Shown here piece by piece: positions 37,667 through 45,817 of a DNA stretch of 64,000 nucleotides. Origin of the DNA: Streptomyces radicis. Lineage in GTDB: Bacteria; Actinomycetota; Actinomycetes; Streptomycetales; Streptomycetaceae. Where the stretch lies: the NCBI RefSeq assembly GCF_003626575.1, contig NZ_RBDY01000001.1:62001-126000 (forward strand). The letters are read 5' to 3'. Both the position numbers and the translations under genes were made by a program. The stretch's first letter is position 1. Each line of letters starts with the position of its first letter. The notes under the pieces were generated by a model. The model saw nothing but the letters and a program-made list of their open reading frames with translations. It did not search any database and was not told the origin of the DNA.

Positions 37667-38730
37667 GCGGGCACCTCTTCCTTCGCGCCGGTTTCCCCGG
37701 TGCCGCCCTGGGCCTGCCGCTCCTTGAGGAATTCCAGCGCGATGTCGACGATCATGTCCTCCTGCCCGCCCACCAGCTTGCGGCGGCCGACCTCCTTCAG
37801 GAGGGTGCGGGTGTCGACGCCGTAGCGCTCCGACGCCGCCTCGGCATGGCGCAGGAAGCTGGAGTAGGCGCCTGCGAAGCCCAGCGACAGCGTCTCCCGG
37901 TCCACCCGGACCGGCCGGTCCTGCAACGGTCGCACCAGGTCGTCCGCCGCGTCCATCAGGGCGTCCAGGTCGCACCCCTGGCGCCACCCCACCAGCTCGC
38001 ACACCGCGACCAGCGCCTCGATCGGGCAGTTGCCCGCTCCCGCGCCCTGCCCCGCGAGGGAGGCGTCCACCCGTACCGCGCCGTGCTCGATCGCGGTCAC
38101 CGTGTTCGCCACGCCGAGCGTCAGGTTGTGGTGGGCGTGGATGCCGATCTCGGTGGCCGGGTCCAGGACGTGGCGGTACTCGGCGATCCGCTCGCGTACC
38201 CCGCCCATCGTGAGGTGTCCGCCGGAGTCCGTCACATAGACACAGTGCGCTCCCGCGGCCTCCATGACGCGGGCCTGCTCGCCCAGCGCCACGGGGTCGG
38301 ACATGTGGGCCATCATCAGGAAACCCGAGACGTCGTACCCGATCGCCCGGGCCGCCTCGATGTGCTGGACGGCGATGTCCGCCTCGGTGCAGTGGGTGGC
38401 GACGCGCACCGACCGCGCGCCGGCGTGCCACGCGTCCCTGAGGTTCTCCACGGTGCCGATGCCCGGCAGCAGCAGGACGGTCAGCCGGGCGCGCCGCACC
38501 ACCTCGGCCGCCGCCTCGATCCACTCGAGGTCCGCGTGCGCTCCCGCGCCGTAGTTCACGCTGCCCCCGGCGAGCCCGTCGCCATGGGTGACCTCGATCG
38601 CGTCCACGCCCGCCGCGTCGAGCGCGGCGGCGATGGAACGCACCTGGTCGACGCTGTACTGGTGCCTGATGGCGTGCATCCCGTCGCGCAGCGTCACATC
38701 CTGCACATAGAGCCGGTCGATGGCGGTCAT
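37663..38730 (-). CDS. mhpE: 4-hydroxy-2-oxovalerate aldolase
   Basis: A 355-aa metal-dependent class II aldolase that splits 4-hydroxy-2-oxovalerate into pyruvate and acetaldehyde. It has the DRE-TIM barrel start [17 protein letters not shown], the metal-binding HAHHNLTLG (about 199-207) and the C-terminal communication domain with [19 protein letters not shown]. It pairs with the dehydrogenase encoded just upstream; in known complexes acetaldehyde is channelled between them. Confidence 0.95.
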   Translation of the reverse strand: MTAIDRLYVQDVTLRDGMHAIRHQYSVDQVRSIAAALDAAGVDAIEVTHGDGLAGGSVNYGAGAHADLEWIEAAAEVVRRARLTVLLLPGIGTVENLRDAWHAGARSVRVATHCTEADIAVQHIEAARAIGYDVSGFLMMAHMSDPVALGEQARVMEAAGAHCVYVTDSGGHLTMGGVRERIAEYRHVLDPATEIGIHAHHNLTLGVANTVTAIEHGAVRVDASLAGQGAGAGNCPIEALVAVCELVGWRQGCDLDALMDAADDLVRPLQDRPVRVDRETLSLGFAGAYSSFLRHAEAASERYGVDTRTLLKEVGRRKLVGGQEDMIVDIALEFLKERQAQGGTGETGAKEEVPA

Positions 38731-39671
38731 ACGGCGGTCTCCAGTCGGTCGGCCCGCACGAGAGACTCGCCCACGTGCAGGGCGGCGGCGGTCATGATGT
38801 CGAGGTTGCCTGCGTAGGCAGGCAGGTAGTCGCCCGCGCCCTCGACCTCGAGAAAGACGGACACCAGGCTGATGTCGGAGCGGTCCTCGGCGGCGCAGAG
38901 CCGCAGGAGCGGGTCGTCACCGGCCAGCCGTCGGCACTGGACCTCCTGCTTCAGCCGGTAGCCCCGCACATAGGTCCGCACCGTGGTCACCATGGCGTCG
39001 ACCGCCGCGCGGGCCCCCTCGGGGGTGATGCCCTCGGCCAGGCAGTAGACGGTGTCGCGCATGATCATCGGCGGCTCCGCCGGATTCAGGATGATCACGG
39101 CCTTCCCCCGGGCCGCGCCCCCCACGACCTCGATGGCCCGGCTGGTCGTCTCGGTGAACTCGTCGATGTTCGCGCGGGTGCCGGGCCCGGCCGAGCGCGA
39201 GGAGATGGAGGCGACGATCTCCGCGTACCGCACGGGTGCCACCGCGTTGATGGCGGCGACGATCGGTATCGTGGCCTGGCCTCCGCAGGTGACCATGTTG
39301 ACGTTGCGCGAGTGGGCAAGGCCGGCGAGGTTCACCGGCGGGACGACCAGCGGACCGATCGCCGCGGGCGTCAGGTCCACCACGCGCACCCCCGTGGCGC
39401 GCAGTACCTCGTCGTTCCTCAGGTGCGCCTTCGCCGATGTGGCGTCGAAGACGAGGTCGATCTCGTCGAACCCCGGCATCCGCAGCAGCCCCTCGACCCC
39501 GTCGCTCGTGGTCGCCACGCCCAGGCGCCGTGCCCTGGACAGGCCGTCCGACTCCGGGTCGATGCCGACGAACGCGGCGACCTCCAGGGCGTCCGAGACG
39601 CGGAGGATCTTCAGCAGCAGATCGGTCCCGATGTTCCCCGACCCGATGATCGCCACCTTGTGTGTGCTCAT
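38727..39671 (-). CDS. mhpF: Acetaldehyde dehydrogenase (acylating)
   Basis: A 314-aa NAD- and CoA-dependent enzyme that turns acetaldehyde into acetyl-CoA. It has the NAD loop [12 protein letters not shown] (about 8-19), the catalytic Cys in [15 protein letters not shown] (about Cys132) and the C-terminal dimer region. Length is normal. Genes overlap by 4 bp on both sides, so it is coupled to the aldolase. Confidence 0.95.
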   Translation of the reverse strand: MSTHKVAIIGSGNIGTDLLLKILRVSDALEVAAFVGIDPESDGLSRARRLGVATTSDGVEGLLRMPGFDEIDLVFDATSAKAHLRNDEVLRATGVRVVDLTPAAIGPLVVPPVNLAGLAHSRNVNMVTCGGQATIPIVAAINAVAPVRYAEIVASISSRSAGPGTRANIDEFTETTSRAIEVVGGAARGKAVIILNPAEPPMIMRDTVYCLAEGITPEGARAAVDAMVTTVRTYVRGYRLKQEVQCRRLAGDDPLLRLCAAEDRSDISLVSVFLEVEGAGDYLPAYAGNLDIMTAAALHVGESLVRADRLETAV

Positions 39672-40510
39672 GTCTCTTCTCCTGAGAACTCGACGGTGAC
39701 GTCAAGGCGTCGGGAACTGTCGTGGAAGGTCGCGGTGAAGAGGTCACCGGGCGAAGCGGGCACCATCGGGCCGAGCGCCCCGCTCAGCACGACATCGCCG
39801 CGGCGCAGTGGGGTGCCCAGGTCGATCATGGCCCGGGCCAGCCACATCAGGCTGATGAGCGGGCCGCCGAGACAGTCGGCCCCGCGGCCGTGCGACACCG
39901 TGTCGTCGTGGCGGCGCAGGAGCATGGAGACATCGGTGAGGGACGTCTCGTCAAGTGTCAACTCGCCGTCGCCCAGCACGAAAAGACCGCTGGAGGCGTT
40001 GTCGGCGATGGTGTCGACGATCCCGATGTCCCAGTCCGCCACGCGGCTGTCGACGATCTCGATGGCCGGCATCGCGCGGGCGACGGCGGGGAGCAGTCCG
40101 GCCGGCGCGGCAGGGACCGCATCGATGCCGTGGGCCAGCTCGAAGGCGACCTCCGCCTCGACCTTGGGCTGGAGCGTGCGCGAGGGGGCGATCGTGCCCC
40201 CGGCGTCGACCCGCATGGACCGCAGGAGGGTGCCGTAGTCGGGCTGGTCCACCCCGAGTTGACGCTGTACGGCGGGCGAGGTGAGGCCGATCTTGCGGCC
40301 GACGACCGCTTCGCCGTCGGTCGCCAGGGCGAGGCCGATGTTGTGCTGCTGCACGCCATAGGCGCGAGCGAGCCGCCCCTGCCCCAGGAGATCTCTGACC
40401 GGTCCCGTGGGTACACCGGTGGTTCCCGCGTTCCGCAGGCGTTCGGCCGCGAGCAGCGCGGCGCTGTCACCCGGGTCGAGGCCGGAAGCACGGTGATGGG
40501 CTTCAGTCAT
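39668..40510 (-). CDS. mhpD: 2-keto-4-pentenoate (2-hydroxypentadienoate) hydratase
   Basis: A 280-aa hydratase of the FAH-like family that adds water to 2-hydroxypenta-2,4-dienoate. It shows [23 protein letters not shown], metal ligands in [11 protein letters not shown] (two Glu, about 110-115) and [12 protein letters not shown], and the ending [11 protein letters not shown] 40510 lies 8 bp inside the end of the regulator gene. With mhpE and mhpF it forms the standard lower meta pathway. Confidence 0.94.
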   Translation of the reverse strand: MTEAHHRASGLDPGDSAALLAAERLRNAGTTGVPTGPVRDLLGQGRLARAYGVQQHNIGLALATDGEAVVGRKIGLTSPAVQRQLGVDQPDYGTLLRSMRVDAGGTIAPSRTLQPKVEAEVAFELAHGIDAVPAAPAGLLPAVARAMPAIEIVDSRVADWDIGIVDTIADNASSGLFVLGDGELTLDETSLTDVSMLLRRHDDTVSHGRGADCLGGPLISLMWLARAMIDLGTPLRRGDVVLSGALGPMVPASPGDLFTATFHDSSRRLDVTVEFSGEET

Positions 40511-41351
40511 GTCTGCGATGATCCGGGTCGGCGTCCCGATCCGACAGGAGATGTCCCGCCACACGGAACTCGTCGGGCGACTCCACGGCGGCGCCGGCGA
40601 CCCGCAGATGGCGCGCCAAGCCGAGTGCCGAGGTCTTGACCGCGGCCGCCAGCTGGGGCATCCGGTAGGCCGAGATCGGCACCGAGATGGACATCGCGGC
40701 CATGATCTCGCCGTGCACGATCACGGGCGCCGCCACGCACTCCCGGCCCAGGGTGGCCTCCTCGCGCTCGAAGGCGAGGCCGGTCGCCCTGGCCTCGGCG
40801 AGCTCGCGCGCGAGGCGCACGGGGTCCGTCACCGACTTCCTGGTGATCCGACGCAGCGGCCTGGCCAGGAAGTCGGCCCTGACCTCCTCGCTGCTGAAGG
40901 CGAGCAGCGCCTTGCCGATACCCGTGCAGTTCAGGGGGAGCCGACCGCCGACCCGCGAGGGCAGGCCGAGGTCCGAGTGCCCGTAGATCTTCTCGACGTA
41001 CACCACGTCGAAGCCCTCCCTGATACCCAGGTGCACGGTCTCGTGGGTGGCCATGAACAGGTCCTGGAGGAACGGGAGCGCGGCCACCCGCAGCCGCTGC
41101 TTGACGGGCACCAGGCTGCTCAGCTCGAAGAGCGCGATGCCCAGCTCGTAGCCCTGCTCGCTGAGGGTGAGCAACTGCTGCTCGACGAGGATCTGGGTGA
41201 GCCGGTGGACCGTGGACTTGGGCATCCCCGTGCGCTCGGCCACGTCGGTCAGCCGCAGACACTGATCGCCCGAGCGGAACGCCTGGAGGATCCGCAGGCC
41301 CTTCTCCAGCATGTTCGACTGATCCCGCGTGGCCTCAGAGTTCCGTGACAC
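40503..41351 (-). CDS. IclR-family regulator of the meta-cleavage operon
   Basis: A 282-aa regulator with an N-terminal winged helix (about 15-75: CLRLTDVAERTGMPKSTVHRLTQIL) and the C-terminal IclR effector domain (about 90-255). The effector pocket includes NCTGIGKALLAF and REEATLGRECVAAPV. The GTG start at 41351 follows AGGAG. It is the first gene of the operon it likely controls, unlike the usual divergent arrangement. IclR proteins of aromatic pathways are often activators that bind the substrate or a ring-fission product. Confidence 0.92.
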   Translation of the reverse strand: MSRNSEATRDQSNMLEKGLRILQAFRSGDQCLRLTDVAERTGMPKSTVHRLTQILVEQQLLTLSEQGYELGIALFELSSLVPVKQRLRVAALPFLQDLFMATHETVHLGIREGFDVVYVEKIYGHSDLGLPSRVGGRLPLNCTGIGKALLAFSSEEVRADFLARPLRRITRKSVTDPVRLARELAEARATGLAFEREEATLGRECVAAPVIVHGEIMAAMSISVPISAYRMPQLAAAVKTSALGLARHLRVAGAAVESPDEFRVAGHLLSDRDADPDHRRHD

Positions 41352-41374
41352 GGGACACCCCTTTTCTCCTGGCT

Positions 41375-41404
41375 GATTCCTGGTATTAGATCGGAGGATT
41401 CCTG
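41375..41404. promoter_or_regulatory. Direct repeats upstream of the IclR gene
   Basis: GATTCCTG occurs at 41375-41382 and 41397-41404, spaced 22 bp (two helical turns). On the minus strand TAATAC lies between them and could be a -10 element. The placement fits a site for the IclR regulator or another factor at the operon promoter. Confidence 0.4.
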
Positions 41405-41515
41405 CTCGCGAACGGTGAGGTCAGCCGGCGGGACGGAGACCGGTCTGGAGGAGAGAGGCCAGGTGACATCGTGCGGCGTTCACTCATCACAGTACGGTAA
41501 CCGGACTGCCGGGGC

Positions 41516-41532
41516 GTTCCGTCAGACAGAAC
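41516..41532. promoter_or_regulatory. 17-bp palindrome, candidate operator in the divergent region
   Basis: GTTCCGTCAGACAGAAC has 7 of 8 base pairs symmetric around a central A. The GTTC/GAAC ends resemble sites bound by IclR activators of aromatic pathways. It lies in the 354-bp gap between the minus-strand meta operon and the plus-strand transporter/Mo-enzyme operon and could serve either. Confidence 0.5.
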
Positions 41533-41537
41533 TCATG

Positions 41538-41570
41538 GCGCAATCCCATCGGTTGATGGCTAGGTTGCGC
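41538..41570. repeat. Nested inverted repeat before the transporter operon
   Basis: Outer arms GCGCAA (41538-41543) and TTGCGC (41565-41570) enclose CCATC (41546-41550) and GATGG (41555-41559). It is 136 bp before the ATPase start and may be an operator or leader hairpin. The rest of the gap holds only an AAGGGAG ribosome site near 41695. Confidence 0.4.
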
Positions 41571-41705
41571 TGAACCGCGCTCCACCGGGGCGCCTTGCCC
41601 CATGTCCCATCCCCGCCCCGGGTCGGGCGGGATCGACCGAGCCCCGCTCACGCACTGAGCGTTGGACGCGTCCGCGCATCACGTCGGTTTGGAAGGGAGT
41701 GTCCG

Positions 41706-42587
41706 ATGAGGACCACACCAACAATGCGTCGCCGTGCCGGTGAGCGCCACGTCGCCGGGGACGGCGGGGACCGGACGGGCATCCTGCACGTCGAGGAGCT
41801 CAGGAAACGGTACGCGCCGGACACTCCGCTCGTCTGCGACGGACTGAGCTTCAACGTGAATCAGGGCGAGTTCGTCGCCATCATCGGCCCCTCGGGATGC
41901 GGCAAGTCCACGCTGCTGCGGATGATCGCCGGGATCCTGTCGCCCACCAGCGGCGACGTCTGGGTCGGCGGCCGGCGGATCGATGGGCCGCCGCCGGAGA
42001 TGGCGCTCGTCTTCCAGGACTACACGCGCTCGCTCTACCCCTGGCTCACGGTGGAGCGGAACGTGCGTTTCCCGCTGGCCAAGCGCCGTGACCTCGACAA
42101 GGCGGAGAAGGCCGAGCGGGTCGCCGAGGCGATCAGGACGGTCGGGCTGACCGGCTTCGAGAAGTACAGTCCGGGCCAGCTCTCGGGTGGGATGCAGCAG
42201 CGGGTGGCCATCGCGCGGGCCCTGGCGTTCCAGCCGCAGATCCTGCTGCTCGACGAGCCCTTCGCCTCCGTCGACGCGTTGACCAAGGAGGGGCTCGAGG
42301 ACACCCTGCTCGACGTCCGCGACCGCCTCGGCGCCTCGGGGAACACGATGCTCATGGTCACCCACGACATCGACGAGGCGATCTATCTCGCCGACCGCAT
42401 CGTGGTGCTCAGCAAGCCACCGTGCGTCGTCGCCGAGGAGCTGTCCGTGGACCTTCCCGTGCCGCGCACCCAGGTGGAGTCGCGTAGCCACCCGGAGTTC
42501 CTCCGGATACGCGCCTATGTCCACGACGTGATGGGCCTGACCGACCAGCGGCGCAGGACCCACGGCGGACCGCAGCCCTCGGCCTGA
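41706..42587 (+). CDS. Nitrate/sulfonate/taurine-type ABC importer ATPase (SsuB/TauB class)
   Basis: A 293-aa ATPase with Walker A GPSGCGKS (about 62-69), Q-loop VFQDYTRSLYPWLTV, signature LSGGMQQR, Walker B ILLLDEPFASVD and switch VTHDIDEAIYLADRI. GGAAGGGAG precedes ATG 41706. It opens an operon that continues through a binding lipoprotein, two permeases and a molybdenum hydroxylase, so the imported compound is probably the hydroxylase substrate. Confidence 0.92.
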   Translation: MRTTPTMRRRAGERHVAGDGGDRTGILHVEELRKRYAPDTPLVCDGLSFNVNQGEFVAIIGPSGCGKSTLLRMIAGILSPTSGDVWVGGRRIDGPPPEMALVFQDYTRSLYPWLTVERNVRFPLAKRRDLDKAEKAERVAEAIRTVGLTGFEKYSPGQLSGGMQQRVAIARALAFQPQILLLDEPFASVDALTKEGLEDTLLDVRDRLGASGNTMLMVTHDIDEAIYLADRIVVLSKPPCVVAEELSVDLPVPRTQVESRSHPEFLRIRAYVHDVMGLTDQRRRTHGGPQPSA

Positions 42588-42631
42588 GTCCCATGAACCA
42601 GGCACCTACACACACAAGGCAGGTACGCATC

Positions 42632-43627
42632 ATGGTCACCAAGAAGACGAGAGGAGCGGTGGCGCTCGTCGTGGCGGCCGCGCTGTCCTCGCTCGCGGCC
42701 TGTGGGGGAGACGGCGACACGGTCGTGGAGGAGAACGCGGACGGCACCACCAGCATCACCGTGGCCACGGTCGCCTCCGACTCCGGTTCCCAGGCGTTCT
42801 ACGCGGACAGCCTGGGGTTCTTCGAGGACCAGGGCCTCGAGGTCACCGTGAAGGTCGTGGCGAACGTGCCCGATCTCGCGGCGGCCGTCGAGTCGGGCGA
42901 CGCCCAGTTCGCGCTGACCTCGCCCACCTCCGTCGCCTCCGCCTCCACCGCGGGCATCAACTTCCGCATTGTCGCGGGGGGCGCGATCTACACGGTGGAC
43001 AACCCCGGCGTCTGGATCATGGTGCCGGCCGGGCAGGACGGGATCACCTCGGTCGACGACCTCGAGGGCAAGTCGATCGCGGTCAACGCGCTCAACACGA
43101 TGCCCCACCTCTCGACGCTGGCGACGCTCGACGACGCGGGCGTGGACGTGGACAGCATCAACTCGGTGACCCTCGACTTCACCCAGGTGGGACAGGCCTT
43201 CGAGAGCAACCAGGTCGACGCGGCGACGGTCACCGCGCCGTTCAACTACCAGATCGAGAGCGACGGGATCGGCACCACGATGCTGAGCCCCTACGACGCG
43301 GTCAACAACGGCGAGGACTTCTACAACACCATCTGGTTCGGCGAGCAGGGGTTCATCGACAGCAACCCCGAGGTGGTCGACACGTTCCGGGCGGCGATCG
43401 CCGAGACCAACGCCTGGGCGAACGACCCGGCCAACGAGGACGAGCGCAAGGCGATCCTCCAGGAAGTGACCAGCCTCACCGACGCCACGATGGAGGACAT
43501 GCAGCTGCTGCTCTTCGACGACGAGGTGTCACCCGAGATGATCCAGCCGCTGATGGACCTCATGGAGAGGTTCGAGGTGCTTCCCCAGCCGGTGGACGCG
43601 GCCTCGATCATCGCCGGCACCGACTGA
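42632..43627 (+). CDS. Nitrate/taurine/thiamine-precursor-type binding lipoprotein (NMT1/SsuA-like)
   Basis: A 331-aa extracellular lipoprotein. A signal peptide from MVTKKTRGAVAL ends in lipobox LSSLAAC (about Cys24). The mature fold starts ITVATVASDSGSQAFYADSLGFFEDQGLEV-like, typical of the NMT1/ABC sulfonate-binding superfamily, with VWIMVPAGQDGITSVDDLEGKSIAV. ATG 42632 was chosen over 42593 because it sits on the signal peptide and follows an AGG site. Ligands of this superfamily include taurine, aliphatic sulfonates, pyrimidine precursors and phthalate; the exact one is unknown. Confidence 0.9.
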   Translation: MVTKKTRGAVALVVAAALSSLAACGGDGDTVVEENADGTTSITVATVASDSGSQAFYADSLGFFEDQGLEVTVKVVANVPDLAAAVESGDAQFALTSPTSVASASTAGINFRIVAGGAIYTVDNPGVWIMVPAGQDGITSVDDLEGKSIAVNALNTMPHLSTLATLDDAGVDVDSINSVTLDFTQVGQAFESNQVDAATVTAPFNYQIESDGIGTTMLSPYDAVNNGEDFYNTIWFGEQGFIDSNPEVVDTFRAAIAETNAWANDPANEDERKAILQEVTSLTDATMEDMQLLLFDDEVSPEMIQPLMDLMERFEVLPQPVDAASIIAGTD

Positions 43628-43689
43628 CCGGTGCCCAGGGAGACGGGCGACACGGCGGGCAGGGAATCCAGGGATTCGGAGGACGAGAG

Positions 43690-44544
43690 ATGAGTCTGAC
43701 TTCGGCGCCGACCGAGGAGGCCGTAGCCGGTGCCCCGGCTCCCGTGGCACCGGGGCGCGCCGCGCGACGTGGGCCACGACTCGGCGTCAACCCGCGGGGC
43801 TTCGCCTTCGCGCTGGGACTGCTCGTCGTCATCGAGCTGTTGACGGCGACGCTGGTGACCTCGGCGTATGTGCCGCGCCCCAGCGAGGTGGGGTCGGCGC
43901 TGCTGAGCGAGATCGGCGAGGGCGACATCCTCAGCGGGCTGGGCGACACCCTGTGGGCCTACCTCCAGGGCCTTGGCATCGCGGCAGGGCTCGGCGTGAT
44001 CCTCGGCGCGGCGCTCGGCGCGTCGAACGTCGCGTACCAGACCTTCAGGGTGGTCATCGAGTTCCTGCGCCCGCTGCCCTCGGTCGCGCTGATCCCGTTC
44101 TCGATCCTGCTCCTCGGGGTCGGCTCGACCACGACGGTTGCGATGATCGCCTACGCCTCGTTCTGGCCGATCCTGTTCAACACGTACTACGGCGTGCGTG
44201 GCGTCCACGCCACCTCCGTCGAGACGGCCAGGAGCTTCGGCGTCGGCGGGCTCGGAGTGTTCTTCCGGGTGCAGATACCGAGCGCCGCCACCAGCGTCGC
44301 CGCCGGAGTCCGCATCAGCGCCTCGATCGCCCTGATCCTCGTCATCACCGTCGAGATGCTCACCAGGAGCGGTGGGCTCGGTCACTACATCGTGCGGATG
44401 CAGGTGGCCATCAGAACCGAGGAGATGTACGCCGGGATCTTCCTGGTGGGGCTGATCGGCTACCTCATCAGCCTGGTGGTCGGCCACCTGGAACGACGGG
44501 TGGTCTTCTGGAACGTCGACAGCCGAGAGGACGGTGGCAGGTGA
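43690..44544 (+). CDS. SsuC/TauC-type ABC permease 1
   Basis: A 284-aa membrane protein with about six spans after a Pro/Ala/Arg-rich N-terminus of about 35 residues. The MetI coupling loop is ETARSFGVGGLGVFFRVQIPSA. It shares the operon with a second, different permease, so the two likely form a heterodimeric channel rather than the homodimer usual for this class. GGAGG precedes the ATG at 43690. Confidence 0.9.
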   Translation: MSLTSAPTEEAVAGAPAPVAPGRAARRGPRLGVNPRGFAFALGLLVVIELLTATLVTSAYVPRPSEVGSALLSEIGEGDILSGLGDTLWAYLQGLGIAAGLGVILGAALGASNVAYQTFRVVIEFLRPLPSVALIPFSILLLGVGSTTTVAMIAYASFWPILFNTYYGVRGVHATSVETARSFGVGGLGVFFRVQIPSAATSVAAGVRISASIALILVITVEMLTRSGGLGHYIVRMQVAIRTEEMYAGIFLVGLIGYLISLVVGHLERRVVFWNVDSREDGGR

Positions 44545-45302
44545 TGAGCCGCACCACGTTCGTGAACCGGGTGCTCCCCTGGATACTGCCGCTCACGCTC
44601 CTCGGTCTGTGGGAGTACTTCGGACGGGTGGGCGACTCGATCTATCTCCCCCCGCTGAGCGAGGTCCTCACGGCGATGCGCGAGGACTGGCTGTTCGACC
44701 ACGCGCAGAGCGACCTGCTGCCCAGCCTGCGTCGCTTCGCGGTGGGGTACCTGGCCGGCAGCGTCCTCGGCATCCTCCTCGGCATGGCGATCGCCTCGTC
44801 GCGGCGGGTGGCGCAGTACACCGGGCCGACCCTGGAGTTCCTCCGCGCGCTGCCCGCCGTCGCGGTGCTGCCCGTCGCCGTGCTGATCTTCGGCCTCGGT
44901 GACGGGATGCGGATCTCGATCATCGCCTTCGGCGTCCTGTTCCCCGTGCTCGTCAACACCGCGACCGGCGCGAGGAACACCCGCCAGGAGCGGATCGACG
45001 TCGCCCGGATGTACGGTCTCAGCCGATTCGAGATCGTACGGCGGGTGATCTTCCCCTCGGCGATCCCCATGATCTCCGCCGGGCTGCGTGTCGGCCTCCC
45101 GATCGCGTTGATCATGATGGTGGTCTCCGAACTCGTGGGCGGCCAGAACGGAATCGGCTTCTACCTGACCACCACGCAGTCGATCTTCGACATCTCGGGG
45201 ATGTTCACCGCGCTGATCATCCTCGGGCTGCTCGGCAACATCATCAACGCCGTGTACACCCGCCTGGAGACGAGGAGCCTGCATTGGGCGAGCCAGCTGT
45301 GA
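44544..45302 (+). CDS. SsuC/TauC-type ABC permease 2
   Basis: A 252-aa membrane protein with six spans, starting MSRTTFVNRVLPWILPLTLLG. The coupling loop is DVARMYGLSRFEIVRRVIFPSAIP, near the middle of the chain, followed by VSELVGGQNGIGFYL. Its start overlaps the end of permease 1, and its 3' end overlaps the iron-sulfur subunit of the Mo hydroxylase, so transport and hydroxylation genes are translationally linked. Confidence 0.9.
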   Translation: MSRTTFVNRVLPWILPLTLLGLWEYFGRVGDSIYLPPLSEVLTAMREDWLFDHAQSDLLPSLRRFAVGYLAGSVLGILLGMAIASSRRVAQYTGPTLEFLRALPAVAVLPVAVLIFGLGDGMRISIIAFGVLFPVLVNTATGARNTRQERIDVARMYGLSRFEIVRRVIFPSAIPMISAGLRVGLPIALIMMVVSELVGGQNGIGFYLTTTQSIFDISGMFTALIILGLLGNIINAVYTRLETRSLHWASQL

Positions 45303-45817
45303 GCGGCGCCGGCGCGGGCCAGCCGCCGCCCATCCGTCTGACCGTGAACGGAGCCCCCGTCGAGGTGCGGGCCCCCGGCTCCACCACCCTCGCCACGGTG
45401 CTGCGCGAACAGCTCGACCTGCGCGCCACCAAGATCGCCTGCGAACGGGGCGAGTGCGGCGCCTGCACCGTGCTGGTGGGCGGGCGGCCGACCATGGCAT
45501 GCGTGACCCCGGCCGCCCTGGTGCGGGAGCCGGTCGAGACCCTGGAGGCCGTCGCCGACGAAGTGACCGACCTGCGCGCGGAGTTCGCCGACCGCGGCGC
45601 GTTCCAGTGCGGCTTCTGCACCCCGGGCCAGCTGGTGCACGGCGCCGCGCTGACCAGGCGGGCCGATGAGCTGAGGGAGTCGGGGGACCTCCAGGAGAGG
45701 GTGAGGACCGAGCTGTCCGGGAACATCTGCCGCTGCACCGGATACCAGGCCATCACCCAGGCCGTGTGCGCGGTGATCGCGAGGCGGGCCACGCGGATGC
45801 CGGAGGGCGCCCGATGA
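45284..45817 (+). CDS. Molybdenum hydroxylase small subunit, two [2Fe-2S] clusters
   Basis: A 177-aa electron-transfer subunit of the xanthine-oxidase family. The N-terminal plant-type cluster uses CERGECGACTVLVGGRPTMAC (about 53-73; residues listed to show the Cys pattern CxxxxCxxC...C is interrupted only by the usual spacing). The helical C-terminal domain binds the second cluster with QCGFCTPGQ (about 109-117) and CRCTGYQ (about 147-153). The start is TTG 45284, chosen because GAGGAG lies 6 bp upstream. A GTG at 45299 overlapping the permease stop would shorten the chain by five residues. Confidence 0.9.
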   Translation: MGEPAVSGAGAGQPPPIRLTVNGAPVEVRAPGSTTLATVLREQLDLRATKIACERGECGACTVLVGGRPTMACVTPAALVREPVETLEAVADEVTDLRAEFADRGAFQCGFCTPGQLVHGAALTRRADELRESGDLQERVRTELSGNICRCTGYQAITQAVCAVIARRATRMPEGAR

